The notes beneath the pieces were generated by a model. It was not told the origin of the DNA. It did no database searches and worked only from the letters and a program-made list of their open reading frames with translations. A stretch of DNA of 64,000 bases from Pandoraea pulmonicola (lineage in GTDB: Bacteria > Pseudomonadota > Gammaproteobacteria > Burkholderiales > Burkholderiaceae), in the NCBI RefSeq assembly GCF_000815105.2, contig NZ_CP010310.2:4960001-5024000 (forward strand), given 5' to 3'. Of this stretch, positions 46,324-55,034 are shown one piece after another. How positions within the stretch are numbered: position 1 is the stretch's first letter; each line of letters begins with the position of its first letter. Position numbers and translations under genes: made by a program.

Positions 46324-46857
46324 TCAGCCGTTGGATTCGCAGAAGCGGATGCGATTGTTGAACGGATCCGTCACCGTCATCTGCTTGCCCCAGTCGAGTT
46401 CTTCGATGCCGGGGTTCATGTTCGGGTAACGCTTGCCGCTCAGCTCGCGCTGATAGGCCTCCACGCCGCGCATGTACACGAACGTCGTGGCGCCCGGGCT
46501 GGCGTCGCCGAAATGGCCGGACAGATGCAGCGTCATGCCCGCGCGCGAAACCTGGCAATACAGCGGTAGACCGTCGGCGAAGCGATGCTCCCAGTCGAGC
46601 CGAAAACCGAGGAAGTCCACGTAGAATTCGCGCGCCTTGGCTTCGTCGAAGATGCGATGGATCGGCGCGACGGTGTCGAACGCGATGCCGTCGCTCGTCG
46701 CGGAGGCGAGTTTTGCGGCCAGCACGTTCCAGTCCGCGACGCCGAACTGTGCGGCAACGGATTCGAGGGCCTGTGCGTGGGAAATGTCGATGCCCTCGCG
46801 CGCGAGACGTTCGCGCAGGGACTTGGCCATGACTTTGGCGTCGAGGTAGGTTCGCAT
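46324..46857 (-). CDS. Glyoxalase-superfamily protein
   Basis: 177 residues. An N-terminal helical segment (about 1-55, MRTYLDAKVMAKSLRERLAR and ALESVAAQFGVADWNVLAAK) precedes a vicinal-oxygen-chelate fold (about 60-175: FDTVAPIHRIFDEAKAREFY, LHLSGHFGDASPGATTF, KQMTVTDPFNNRIRF). This two-part architecture occurs in bleomycin-resistance-like proteins. Start chosen at 46857 because AAGGA is eight bases upstream; ATG at 46866 is an alternative. Function unknown. Confidence 0.75.
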   Translation of the reverse strand: MRTYLDAKVMAKSLRERLAREGIDISHAQALESVAAQFGVADWNVLAAKLASATSDGIAFDTVAPIHRIFDEAKAREFYVDFLGFRLDWEHRFADGLPLYCQVSRAGMTLHLSGHFGDASPGATTFVYMRGVEAYQRELSGKRYPNMNPGIEELDWGKQMTVTDPFNNRIRFCESNG

Positions 46858-47205
46858 GTTTGCCATCCTTGGTGATGTTCGGCGGCGACGATTTCGATCA
46901 GTGCTCGCGTTGCTGATGCGCGTCGCCTGATGAACGGGACGGACATGCGACCTGCGATGCTTTCACCGTGCCCGGCAAGCGGGTGCGAGCGGCAGGCAGC
47001 ATCGGCCTTGACGGCGATTCTAGCAGCAAACTGCGCCGGCACGGCGACGCCGCGGTCGCCTTGAAGCCATGACGGAAGGCGATGCCGAAATGCGATGACT
47101 GCGCGCCGAATTCCGCATTGGCCGCCGCCGCGGGGCGTCGGTATAGTGGCGCAGGTTGGTCAATGCCACACGCACCGACCGCCGTTCCGATGGAGTCCGT
47201 CTTTC
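46858..47205. other. Divergent intergenic region
   Basis: 348 bases between the glyoxalase-like gene (minus) and the ZapE-like gene (plus). The plus-strand frame is open from 47095 without a ribosome binding site. No repeat, hairpin or convincing small gene was found; it presumably holds two promoters. Confidence 0.4.
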
Positions 47206-48237
47206 ATGATCGATGCCGAGCGCGTGACGCAGGCGCTGGCCGCGCGCCACATTCACCCCGATGCCCGTCAACGCGATGCGCTCGCCGCCCTCGCCCGCCT
47301 GGGCGCTGGCGACAGCCATTACGAAGGCGTCTATTGTCACGGTCTGCCCGGACGCGGCAAAAGCCTCGTCGTCGACACCGCCTTCGCCGTGGCGGTATGC
47401 GATAAGCGCCGCGTGCACTTCCACGAGTTTCTGCGCGATATCCATCGGCAGCTCGTGCGCGAGCCGAAATGCGACGACCGGCTGGCCGCCGTCGCCAATC
47501 GCTGGCTCGACGGCGTAGCGCTGCTTTGCTTCGACGAATTCCACGTCCATGACATCGCCGACGCCTTCCTCATCGGCCGCTTTCTCGACATCGCGCTCGC
47601 GCGCGGCGTGCGGCTGGTGCTCACATCGAATTACGCACCACAACAGTTGCTGCCCGACCCGGAATTTCACGAGCGCTTCGTGCCGACGATTTCGGTCATT
47701 CTGCGGCGCTTCGCCATCGTTCATTTCGACGGCGCCACCGACTACCGCGTCGGCGGCGAGCCCGCGCAATTGCCGCGCTGGATCGCTCCGCTCGAACTCG
47801 CCCGCGCGACGCTGCCCGAGCACTATTTCGCCATGGAAGGCATGCCGCCCGGAATACCCATGGAGGTCTCGCTCGCCGGCCGTTCGCTGCCGGCGCGCAG
47901 TGCAGGCGAACAGGTGTTGTGGGCGGATTTCGATGCGCTTTGCGTGGCTCACCGTTCGCATCTCGACTACCTGGCGCTCGTCGAACAATGGTCGGCGCTG
48001 ATCGTCGACGACCTGCACGTCGAGCGGCTGCACCGCCCCGACACCCTGCAGCGCTTTCTATGGCTCGTGGATATCTGTTACGACCGTCAGCGCACCTTGC
48101 TGATCGCGTCGGACACGCCGCTGATTCCAGCCCTCGACGCGCTCAGCGACTGGCGCGATCTGTCGCGCACGATCAGCCGCCTCGCCGAGATGGGTTCGCG
48201 CGATTATGAGCGGCGCACGCTGGTTCGTCCGCGTTGA
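47206..48237 (+). CDS. zapE: AFG1/ZapE-family ATPase
   Basis: 343 residues with an AAA-like P-loop: Walker A GLPGRGKS (G46-S53), Walker B LLCFDEFHVHD and sensor residues in LVLTSNYAPQQLLP. In E. coli ZapE acts at the division site under low oxygen; mitochondrial AFG1 relatives act in protein quality control. At 343 residues it is slightly shorter than typical ZapE (about 375). Burkholderiales usually have another AFG1 copy near the odh genes, so this may be a second paralogue (inference). A GGAG lies 13 bases before the ATG. Confidence 0.82.
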   Translation: MIDAERVTQALAARHIHPDARQRDALAALARLGAGDSHYEGVYCHGLPGRGKSLVVDTAFAVAVCDKRRVHFHEFLRDIHRQLVREPKCDDRLAAVANRWLDGVALLCFDEFHVHDIADAFLIGRFLDIALARGVRLVLTSNYAPQQLLPDPEFHERFVPTISVILRRFAIVHFDGATDYRVGGEPAQLPRWIAPLELARATLPEHYFAMEGMPPGIPMEVSLAGRSLPARSAGEQVLWADFDALCVAHRSHLDYLALVEQWSALIVDDLHVERLHRPDTLQRFLWLVDICYDRQRTLLIASDTPLIPALDALSDWRDLSRTISRLAEMGSRDYERRTLVRPR

Positions 48238-48419
48238 ATGTCTCTGAATTTCCGGTGATTACGCGATCCCCGCGCTCACGCTCAAGGACGACGCGCCGCG
48301 GGCCGATCGGGATTCGCCGGACACCTTGTCCGACGATAGTCGGCCGGGGAGGGCCTGCATTGCTGACGTTCGCAGTATCTGTAACACTGGCGCTTCTGCC
48401 TTGTTCCCGGAATCTCGTC

Positions 48420-49046
48420 ATGCAACTCTCCACACTCGCGATTTATGCCACGGCCGCGCTGATTGGCGGTCTGATCCCCGGCCCGACGACATTGCTCGCG
48501 CTGGCGAACGGCATTTCCGGCAACTGGCGCGTGGTGCTGGTCGGCATGTGCGGTGCGGCGCTGTCGGACATGCTCGTGGTGGCGGCCGTCGGGGCGGGGC
48601 TCGGGGCATTGCTGATGGCGTCGGCCACGATGTTCGCCACGGTGAAATGGGTCGGCGTGGCTTATCTCGTGTGGCTGGCGATCCAGTTGTGGCGCAGCCA
48701 TCCGCAGGATTTGAGCCAGGTGCGCATCAAGTCCGATCTGAGTGCGCGACGCGTCTTCCTGCGCAGCTTCGGCGTGGCGTTGACCAATCCCAAGATTCTT
48801 CTGTTCTTCTCGGCGTTCCTGCCGCAATTCGTCGATACGTCGCTGCCGCTCGCGCCGCAATACGCCGTGCTGGCGGTGGTGTCGGCGGCGGTCGACATCG
48901 TGGTGATGACGCTGTACGCCACGGGCGGCGTGCAGGCCGCCCGCCTGATGACCGCGCGTGGTCTGCAGCGTCTGAACCGCGCATGTGCCGTGGTCATGTT
49001 CTCGCTCGCCGGCGGGCTGGCGATCTATCGCAAAAGCGGGAGCTGA
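48420..49046 (+). CDS. LysE-family amino acid exporter
   Basis: 208 residues with six hydrophobic segments. The N-terminus LIGGLIPGPTTLLALANGIS carries the family PGP motif, and FGVALTNPKILLFFSAFLPQ is the second signature. RhtB/LysE-type exporters expel amino acids such as threonine, homoserine or lysine. The frame extends 62 codons upstream in arginine-rich sequence; ATG at 48420 fits the family start. No regulator is adjacent. Confidence 0.85.
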   Translation: MQLSTLAIYATAALIGGLIPGPTTLLALANGISGNWRVVLVGMCGAALSDMLVVAAVGAGLGALLMASATMFATVKWVGVAYLVWLAIQLWRSHPQDLSQVRIKSDLSARRVFLRSFGVALTNPKILLFFSAFLPQFVDTSLPLAPQYAVLAVVSAAVDIVVMTLYATGGVQAARLMTARGLQRLNRACAVVMFSLAGGLAIYRKSGS

Positions 49047-49229
49047 CGGCGGCTGTCGCGCGACGGCGATGTCGTCTGCGCGCGACGCCAATGGCATGTC
49101 TGAACGCCTCGGCACGAGGGTGAGCACCGCCAAATGACATTTCCGTATATGGAAATCTGACGGCGCGCCTGTCCCGGATTTCGTTGGGTGCATACTCGAT
49201 GCCCCTTCGAGCGTATCGACTCACAGCTT

Positions 49230-50024
49230 ATGCAAGTCCTCTCCCGAGCCCCCGCCGGCGAATTCAGCGACGTCCGCTTCGTGCTGACGGACATGGACGA
49301 GACGCTGACGCGTCACGGGCGTCTGGCCGCCAACGTCTACACGGCACTGGAACGCTTGCAGGTAGATGGGTTCCGGGTGATTCCCGTGACGGCCGCACCG
49401 TCGGGATGGTGCGACCAGATGGCGAGGATGTGGCCCGTCGACGGCGTGATCGCCGAGAACGGTGGCATCTTTCTCCAACGCCAGGCCGACGGGCACGGCG
49501 TCGTGCGTCGATACTGGGATGAGGCGGTTGCCCGTGAAGATGCGCGGAACGCATTGACGGAACTCGCGAACGACGTACTCGCGCGCGTTCCCGGATCGCG
49601 GCTGGCCGACGATCAGAGCTTCCGGCTTACGAGCGTGGCGTTCGAGCGTAGCGGGGTTGCCGGCAAAGACGTCGAAATCGTTGAAGCGTTTCGTGCCGCG
49701 GGTGCCGACGCCACGATCAACAACCTGTGGGTCCTCGGATGGTTCGGTGGATACGACAAGTTGAAGATGTCTGGTCGCACCCTGCTGAGGGCGTTCGGCG
49801 TCGACATCCATGTCGAGGGCCACAAGGTGCTCTATTCGGGCGATTCGCTCAACGACGCCCCGATGTTCGCCTTCTTCCGCAACACTGTTGGCGTCAGCAC
49901 CGTACGCGACTATCTCGACGTGCTGCCCAAGGCCCCGGCATGGGTGACGAACGGCCCTGGCGGGGACGGGTTCGTGGAGATCGCGGACCGATTGCTGCGC
50001 GATGCGCGCAGGCGCCCTGCCTGA
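49230..50024 (+). CDS. HAD-superfamily hydrolase (IIB, Cof-like)
   Basis: 264 residues. The catalytic DxDxT motif is D21-M-D23-E-T, motif II is in VIPVTAAPSGW, and motif III/IV are KMSGRTLLRAFG and SGDSLNDAPMF. The cap position fits subclass IIB sugar-phosphatases such as mannosyl-3-phosphoglycerate or sucrose phosphatase. The substrate is not deducible. A GTG at 49188 would add 14 residues; neither start has a strong ribosome binding site. It is the last gene before the lower-GC accessory segment. Confidence 0.8.
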   Translation: MQVLSRAPAGEFSDVRFVLTDMDETLTRHGRLAANVYTALERLQVDGFRVIPVTAAPSGWCDQMARMWPVDGVIAENGGIFLQRQADGHGVVRRYWDEAVAREDARNALTELANDVLARVPGSRLADDQSFRLTSVAFERSGVAGKDVEIVEAFRAAGADATINNLWVLGWFGGYDKLKMSGRTLLRAFGVDIHVEGHKVLYSGDSLNDAPMFAFFRNTVGVSTVRDYLDVLPKAPAWVTNGPGGDGFVEIADRLLRDARRRPA

Positions 50025-50571
50025 CGACGACATCGGATTCGTTGGGCGACGACGCGCGAAAAGCGCCGGTCGGCAACGACGTGACGAACAAATTGCGCCG
50101 CCAGTGTGGGATGGCGCCGGCCAGTGGGATGCCGGGAAAAGCATGGAAATTCTGACTGAGCCGGAGCGCCGCCGTCGGCGCGCGGCGCAAAAAAATCGCC
50201 ATTGTGCAGGCAACATTGGAGCCAGGAGCGGCGGTGTCGGCCGTTGCACGTCGGTGCAACGATGGTACGCCGCTGCGTGTGACGCATGCGCTAGACTGCT
50301 ACAACCGCGAGGCGATTAGCTGGGCAGCGACGACCGGCGAGCATGGCGATGTGTGGCGCGCGACGTGATGCCAGCGCCTCGGCACCACTCAAGCGACGTT
50401 TGAACACTACAACGAGTTCCCCGTATAAAGCCCTGAATACTGCTCGCGCGAGTTCAAGCGATTCAGTGTCATCAACCTATGGGCTGCTGCCAGTTTCATG
50501 GACACCAAGTTACGGTGAACAATGGAACCGGCGGCAGCCCATTGATTCCAACTTGCTGTTGACAACGCCCC
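50025..50571. other. Non-coding boundary region with IS-like remnant
   Basis: 547 bases without a supported gene. Composition shifts toward AT from about 50150. GAACACTACAACGAGTTCCC (50402-50421) resembles the HYNEF segment near the C-terminus of IS3-type transposases, followed immediately by a stop. An imperfect inverted repeat follows (50479-50542). Together they suggest a decayed insertion sequence, but no complete transposase or second terminus is recognisable. Confidence 0.4.
50479..50542. repeat. 17-bp inverted repeat, possible IS end
   Basis: ATGGGCTGCTGCCAGTT (50479-50495) and AACCGGCGGCAGCCCAT (50526-50542) pair with two mismatches around a 30-base loop. Two facing copies of a similar terminal repeat are what remains when two IS ends lie head to head. 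It is also compatible with a stem-loop. Confidence 0.4.
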
Positions 50572-51495
50572 TTAAAACGACCACGGTCGCCAAAAGGAAT
50601 TATCAGGCGTTTGGGGGGACGTGGCTTTTTCAGTCAAGCCGAGCCTCTTCCTGGCAGGCCCCCTCAGTTCGCCCTCCCAAGTGAGGTACGTGATCACATT
50701 ATCGAGTCTGACTTTGTAATCCCGGGCGATTCCTAGGCGTCCACCTCGGTCCGTGATTGCATCCTTGCCGAGATCGTACCATTCCTTCAGCATGGAATCG
50801 GTGACAGGCCGGAGTCCGCCCGGGTTGAGCCGATCGTAGGCATGCTGCCTCAGCTCACCGTTCGCCTTGAGATAACGTGTCACGTTCGAGTATTTGACGT
50901 TGTATTTCCTGGCGACTCCTTCGAGTCCATCGTTTTCATCGATTCCATCCTTGTAGCGCTCGCTCCAGTCCTTCAGCATGTCGTCGGTCACCTCGGGCCT
51001 CCTACCACGTCGTCGAGAGGGGATGGGCGCTGCGCCCGGCATAAGATCCCATCCACAGCCAGAGTTCTCTTGTCCCACGCCCGTATCTGGCTTGACATTC
51101 CCCCAGCCAGCATTAAAACGGAGTGCCTCGGTCAACGGCGAATTTGACAAGCAATCAGAATAGGGCAGCGTATCGATAGCAGCTTGTCCTCCACCGATAC
51201 CTACCCCGATACAATTTTTTGCCCAGACGCTCGCGGACTCGTTGTCGAATGCACGTCCTGTTGCCTCGAACGATGGAACGCCGACGGACAATGAGGGTCT
51301 TGGATACCCCGAGTCGGAACTAAGATAGGGCTGCTCGACCAACCTCGATTTTGTGGATAGATCAAGGGGCCCCGGCGACGTTTGCCGACCTACGCCAATA
51401 CAATTTGCCGCCCAGATCTGCCCTGGATGATGAGGATAAGCGCCTTGATAAGGGTGGTAGAGGGGACTGACGGAAGACTGTGGAAGGATTTTCAT
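50572..51495 (-). CDS. Unknown repeat protein with AT-hook-like basic patch, possible secreted effector
   Basis: 307 residues, no known family. The N-terminal 160 residues are Ser/Pro/Gly-rich and probably disordered, with the motif W-A-[AK]-N-C-I-G-V-G twice (28-36 and 91-99). A basic patch SRRRGRRP (160-167) resembles an AT-hook or nuclear localisation signal. Two diverged repeats of about 59 residues follow (168-226 and 229-286), each with VT-SML-(D/E)W, GLE or GRLGIAR, KV--(S/D)NV--YL---GELR and A--RL, suggesting paired helical DNA- or protein-binding units. No Shine-Dalgarno is visible at ATG 51495. The lower GC and the IS-like remnant beside it suggest transfer. Confidence 0.6.
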   Translation of the reverse strand: MKILPQSSVSPLYHPYQGAYPHHPGQIWAANCIGVGRQTSPGPLDLSTKSRLVEQPYLSSDSGYPRPSLSVGVPSFEATGRAFDNESASVWAKNCIGVGIGGGQAAIDTLPYSDCLSNSPLTEALRFNAGWGNVKPDTGVGQENSGCGWDLMPGAAPIPSRRRGRRPEVTDDMLKDWSERYKDGIDENDGLEGVARKYNVKYSNVTRYLKANGELRQHAYDRLNPGGLRPVTDSMLKEWYDLGKDAITDRGGRLGIARDYKVRLDNVITYLTWEGELRGPARKRLGLTEKATSPQTPDNSFWRPWSF

Positions 51496-52179
51496 GAATA
51501 TTTGATGGCGAGTACCGGCGGTAAAGTTAATGGGTGGATTTATGGAATCTTCAACCCAAAGATCTCTCAATTTGCTTTCGCACTCTTGCAAAAATTGACC
51601 ACTCGTCTATATAACCGCTTGTATCTGCCCAACTGCTGCGCGTAAACGTGGGCATGCGCCCCCCGCTGCCCATCGAATGGCTTCCTCGCCGGTACTCGAA
51701 ATCTTGGGGTCCGGCAGACAATGCAACGACGGTAAGGAGATCCTGAATATGCAGATGACGCGCCAATAGATCAGGTAAATGGCCGCAATGGAAAAACTCG
51801 TAGCGCTTGAGCGGCGATTGACTGTAGACGAGCGGATGTTCCCGCTCGAGCACTATCGGGAGGGGGCTCATACCGACAATGCAGCGATCGGAGCGTCCTT
51901 CGTCCCCTATGGGCTGGCCCGTGATCTAGTCACGTTGTTGATCCGTGTGCCGGGATTGGCGCGCTGGTATTTGCCCGCGAGTCCGAGGATCGTCATCCGA
52001 TCTGTGTGGAGCGAAATGCGGAGTACGCACGCGTTGGGCGCGGGCAAGCTGGATGGCGCATCAGAACATCATCTCTTTCAGGAGTGGGAGATTCGCCCGT
52101 CATCAGCGCAATGGCTGTTTTGTTCCGCCGTTTAACCAACGCGTGCTAGCATGAGACAAAAGAGGTGGGAGTTTGTCAC
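51496..52179. other. Lower-GC region with only weak open frames
   Basis: 684 bases. A minus-strand frame (51551-51871, 106 codons) and a plus-strand frame (51779-52135, 118 codons, starting MAAMEKLVALERRLTVDERM) overlap. Neither has a convincing ribosome binding site or recognisable family, though the plus frame has a fairly natural composition. They may be remnants of genes truncated during rearrangement. Confidence 0.35.
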
Positions 52180-52407
52180 ATGCCAACACAGATGTATAAG
52201 CAATACGGGAAGCGAACGTATACGATTCGAGTCGCGCCCAACGGGGTTTCAGGCTGGAGAGCCGTGGCTTCGGTCGGTCATATGGAAGGTGGAGTGTTCT
52301 TCACCGACTTTTCCAAGATCACCGGCCTATCGGGATATTCGGCAGACGACGCCTGGGTTCGAGCCGAAGCGCAAGTCCTGACATTCATCGACAAGATCGA
52401 CAGTTGA
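52180..52407 (+). CDS. Small hypothetical protein (75 aa)
   Basis: 75 residues: MPTQMYKQYGKRTYTIRVAP, a beta-rich N-terminal half (RAVASVGHMEGGVFFTDFS) and a C-terminal helix (ADDAWVRAEAQVLTFIDKID). GAGGTGGGAG lies ten bases before the ATG at 52180. The composition is natural and the length is typical of small Burkholderiaceae proteins; family unknown. No signal peptide. Confidence 0.6.
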   Translation: MPTQMYKQYGKRTYTIRVAPNGVSGWRAVASVGHMEGGVFFTDFSKITGLSGYSADDAWVRAEAQVLTFIDKIDS

Positions 52408-52510
52408 TCCTTCGTCCGCCGTCCGTGCCTGGGCACTTATCGGTGGACTGCAGGCCGTTCCGGAATCGCGATCGAGCTTCCGGCGGATTCGACATTTGCG
52501 AGAGCGTTGT

Positions 52511-53125
52511 ATGGGTCATGAAATTGACAGCGTGGAACAACTCGAAGCGATTTATGGCGAACCGAGCGAACGCGCGCTGTGGAAGGAACTGAACTATCTC
52601 AACGAGGACTATCAGGCCTTCGTTAAAGCTTGCCCTTTCGTGGTGCTGGCATCTGTTGGCGACCAGGGGACCGATTGCTCACCGAAAGGCGATCCCGCCG
52701 GCTTCGTTCAGATCCTGGACGAAAGGACGTTGGCGATTCCGGATCGTCCCGGCAATAACCGGATCGATAATCTTCGCAACCTCATCGCCGATCCGCGTGT
52801 TTCACTTCTTTTCTTGATTCCGGGCATTGGCGAAACGCTGCGAGTCAACGGACGCGCTCGCATCTCCGTCGATCCGGATTTGCTCTCTCGCTTTGAAATC
52901 AGCGACAAACTGCCGAGAACTGTCATCGTGGTGTCGATCGACAGCGTGTATTTCCATTGCGCCAAGGCGATCGTCCGCTCCCGGTTATGGGATCAGGCGA
53001 CGCAGATCCCCCGCGAGACACTGCCTAGTACCGGCGCAATGCATCGGCGTTTGAGCGGTGGGCATTTCGATGGGGATACCTACGACCGGGATTTGCCGAA
53101 ACATACGGCGGACGGGTTGTACTAA
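52511..53125 (+). CDS. Pyridoxamine 5'-phosphate oxidase family protein (MSMEG_1061-like)
   Basis: 204 residues with a split-barrel FMN-binding fold. Motifs include FVVLASVGDQGTDCSPKGDP, GFVQILDERTLAIPDRPGNN and RIDNLRNLIADPRVSLLFLI, typical of the pyridoxamine-phosphate-oxidase-like MSMEG_1061 group. It probably binds FMN or F420-like flavin and reduces or oxidises a small molecule; the substrate is unknown. Alternative start TTG at 52496. The 84-residue gene at 53138 follows by 12 bases and is probably co-transcribed. Confidence 0.82.
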   Translation: MGHEIDSVEQLEAIYGEPSERALWKELNYLNEDYQAFVKACPFVVLASVGDQGTDCSPKGDPAGFVQILDERTLAIPDRPGNNRIDNLRNLIADPRVSLLFLIPGIGETLRVNGRARISVDPDLLSRFEISDKLPRTVIVVSIDSVYFHCAKAIVRSRLWDQATQIPRETLPSTGAMHRRLSGGHFDGDTYDRDLPKHTADGLY

Positions 53126-53137
53126 AGGAACATCAGC

Positions 53138-53392
53138 ATGACGCATGCGAACCACGTTCAGCAGATCAGGGATATGTGCGACACCAAAGGTCTTCCGTTG
53201 GTTTTGGAAGGGCAACTGGTGGGAGATGTCTTTCGGGTCAGCGCGAAGATCAAGTTTCCGGGGGACGATTGGTTTGTCGCTTCAGGGGAAGGTGGGTTGA
53301 AACCCGATTTGGCGTCTGCGGTCGAGTTCGTGTATCGCGAAGTGAAAGCGAAAGTGCATCACGAAATTCTTCAGCGGACGTTGCGGGGGTAA
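53138..53392 (+). CDS. Small hypothetical protein (84 aa)
   Basis: 84 residues with a strong AAAGGAACATC ribosome binding site. Predicted order: helix (HVQQIRDMCDTKGLPLVLEG), a beta hairpin (GDVFRVSAKIKFPGDDWFVA) and a C-terminal helix (VEFVYREVKAKVHHEILQ). No recognised family. Close spacing to the PNPOx-like gene implies an operon. Confidence 0.6.
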   Translation: MTHANHVQQIRDMCDTKGLPLVLEGQLVGDVFRVSAKIKFPGDDWFVASGEGGLKPDLASAVEFVYREVKAKVHHEILQRTLRG

Positions 53393-53396
53393 CGGC

Positions 53397-53753
53397 TTAA
53401 CGCGAGCCACCAAGTAGCCGCAGCATAGCGAAGCTATGCCAAATGCCTCGACTCAGTACCGCCAAGGCGCAGACGAAAATAAGAAAAGCCCGCACATGGC
53501 GGGCCAAAGACTGACGGTCACTCGGGAGGCCACCAGCTTCCACGAACCTATGTCGAAATGTCGCTGGTTGCGTCCAACGCCGTTGGTAATAGTCGTTCCG
53601 AATGGCAATCTGCCTTTGCTGATCCGCTGCCTGGACTTGGCTCATTGCGTCTGCGTGCCCCTTCGCATACGCCTCCTGTTGAAGCTTTGCGAGTGCTTGC
53701 GTGAACGCCGCCTGCGGTGGATCTTGGTGCACGCCATGCGGTTGTTGACTCAC
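53397..53753 (-). CDS. Hypothetical protein with C-terminal membrane segment (118 aa)
   Basis: 118 residues. The N-terminal half is glutamine/alanine-rich and helical (FTQALAKLQQEAYAKGHADA), the C-terminus carries one membrane segment (about 88-105, FLIFVCALAVLSRGIW). It starts with GTG at 53753 preceded by GGGGACGG. The family is unknown; it is convergent with the 84-residue gene, with only a few bases between stops. Confidence 0.45.
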   Translation of the reverse strand: MSQQPHGVHQDPPQAAFTQALAKLQQEAYAKGHADAMSQVQAADQQRQIAIRNDYYQRRWTQPATFRHRFVEAGGLPSDRQSLARHVRAFLIFVCALAVLSRGIWHSFAMLRLLGGSR

Positions 53754-53931
53754 GAACCGTCCCCAAAATTGTGCATATGTGAGCTACATGGCACCGACCA
53801 CAGCGGCAGCACTTATGTGAATCGAAACGTCACGCGCAACGCAATGCAGACTACCTAGGAACACACTTGGCGATGGTCGGACGGTGGTGACGAGATCTAC
53901 ACACCAACCCTGTTCCTAAGTAGTTTATTGG

Positions 53932-54348
53932 TTAGATACTTGCGAGGATTTCATCGCGCCGCTTCTGGAAATCCTCGGGGCTGATGAGTCCCTTCTCATG
54001 CAGATCCTTCAATTTCCGAATACGGTCCTCGACTGCGACGGGAGAACCTGCCGCCGTCGGTGCCTGGCCGGTGTGAACTGCTCCAGCACATGCTGCATTG
54101 ATGTCATTCATCAATGCCACCTCATCAAACAGAGTGTTTCCCTTCTTATCCCGCGTGAGGTTTGAATAATGCCGACCAAGAGCAAGCGTCTTTTGCTTGA
54201 TATCAGCGTTTGTTGGGTTTCTCTTTAGTTCATCGAGCGACGAGATATACCGTTGGTGCGCTGCCTCTCGCTCTCTTTGCTTTTTCTTCTCGCTCATGAT
54301 TGCAAGAACAATTATCGCGACCACTGCAATAAGAAATATCCAACCCAT
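53932..54348 (-). CDS. SHOCT-domain membrane protein
   Basis: 138 residues. One N-terminal membrane segment ([15 protein letters not shown]), a charged helical region ([20 protein letters not shown]), and a C-terminal SHOCT domain (about 105-138, [20 protein letters not shown]). SHOCT is a short oligomerisation motif found at the ends of many membrane proteins. Function unknown. Codon use is less GC-rich than the core genome, as in the rest of this segment. Confidence 0.75.
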   Translation of the reverse strand: MGWIFLIAVVAIIVLAIMSEKKKQREREAAHQRYISSLDELKRNPTNADIKQKTLALGRHYSNLTRDKKGNTLFDEVALMNDINAACAGAVHTGQAPTAAGSPVAVEDRIRKLKDLHEKGLISPEDFQKRRDEILASI

Positions 54349-54765
54349 CGCTTTTCCCCGTTTATCTGGTTACATCGAGATATTTAGTTTTTTCTGCTTA
54401 TGCGTTGCCTAAGCCTACACACGACCGGAATTAACGCCGACCTCGGCCATGCAGTGTATGACATCCGCGGTGTTCACCTCAAGACTCCCCGCCTATCTCA
54501 GTCGTGGCGTTTTTGCCGCTGAGCAAGATTTTCGTCTCGCATTCGGCCAATAGCGCTTACCGCATCAAGCTTAAAAACCGCCCCAAACGGACCAAAAGGA
54601 GCCAGAAAAGGCATCCCCGCGATGGGAATCGAATCTGAGATTCCAAAATGCTGCCAACACACACCGATTCCAGCAATCCGATCCGAAGTGGATACGCTTT
54701 TCACGCCACCTACCAGATCTCACGATTGCCAAACTCCCCAATCCCCGCGTAGAATAGCCCTCTTC
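54349..54765. other. Intergenic region before tRNA-Gly with an inverted tRNA fragment
   Basis: 417 bases without a supported gene; short open frames are unconvincing. At 54619-54633 a 15-base stretch is the exact reverse complement of the 3' part of tRNA-Gly (54817-54831, T-arm into acceptor stem). Because it is inverted relative to the tRNA, it is not a simple integrase attachment duplicate. It could mark rearrangement at this locus. Confidence 0.45.
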
Positions 54766-54839
54766 GCGGGCGTCGTATAATGGTAATACCCTAGCTTCCC
54801 AAGCTAGAGCCGTGGGTTCGATTCCCATCGCCCGCTCCA
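54766..54839 (+). tRNA. tRNA-Gly, anticodon CCC
   Basis: A 74-base cloverleaf. The acceptor stem GCGGGCG pairs with CGCCCGC, the anticodon stem CTAGC/GCTAG encloses the loop TTCCCAA (anticodon CCC at 54798-54800), and the T-arm contains GGTTCGATTCC. CCA is encoded in the DNA. A hairpin terminator follows. The accessory segment to the left ends here, making the locus a plausible insertion hotspot. Confidence 0.93.
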
Positions 54840-54853
54840 GAGATTCTTCGAAG

Positions 54854-54883
54854 AAGCCGTCCTCGTGACGGCTTTTTCGTTTT
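54854..54883 (+). terminator. Terminator after tRNA-Gly
   Basis: AAGCCGTC and GACGGCTT form an eight-base stem with a five-base loop, followed by TTTCGTTTTCC. It lies 14 bases after the tRNA CCA. Confidence 0.8.
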
Positions 54884-55034
54884 CCGCCGTCGCGGAGCGC
54901 CTCCAAAAAATCAATCCCACAACCCACATCCGGTTATTTGAACATCCGTTCAAAAATAACCTATAGTCCCACCATCGCAGCGTTGCCCCGTGGGCGCAGC
55001 CCATTTTGCTGCCCTTCTCCCTTTGAGGCCCATC

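Noticed and set aside
51551..52135. Overlapping opposite-strand frames of 106 and 118 codons
   Set aside because: Neither has a ribosome binding site or a recognisable family. They are described only as weak frames in the region entry.
54619..54831. Integrase attachment duplication at tRNA-Gly
   Set aside because: The 15-base matching copy is inverted relative to the tRNA, while attachment duplications are direct, and no integrase gene is present.
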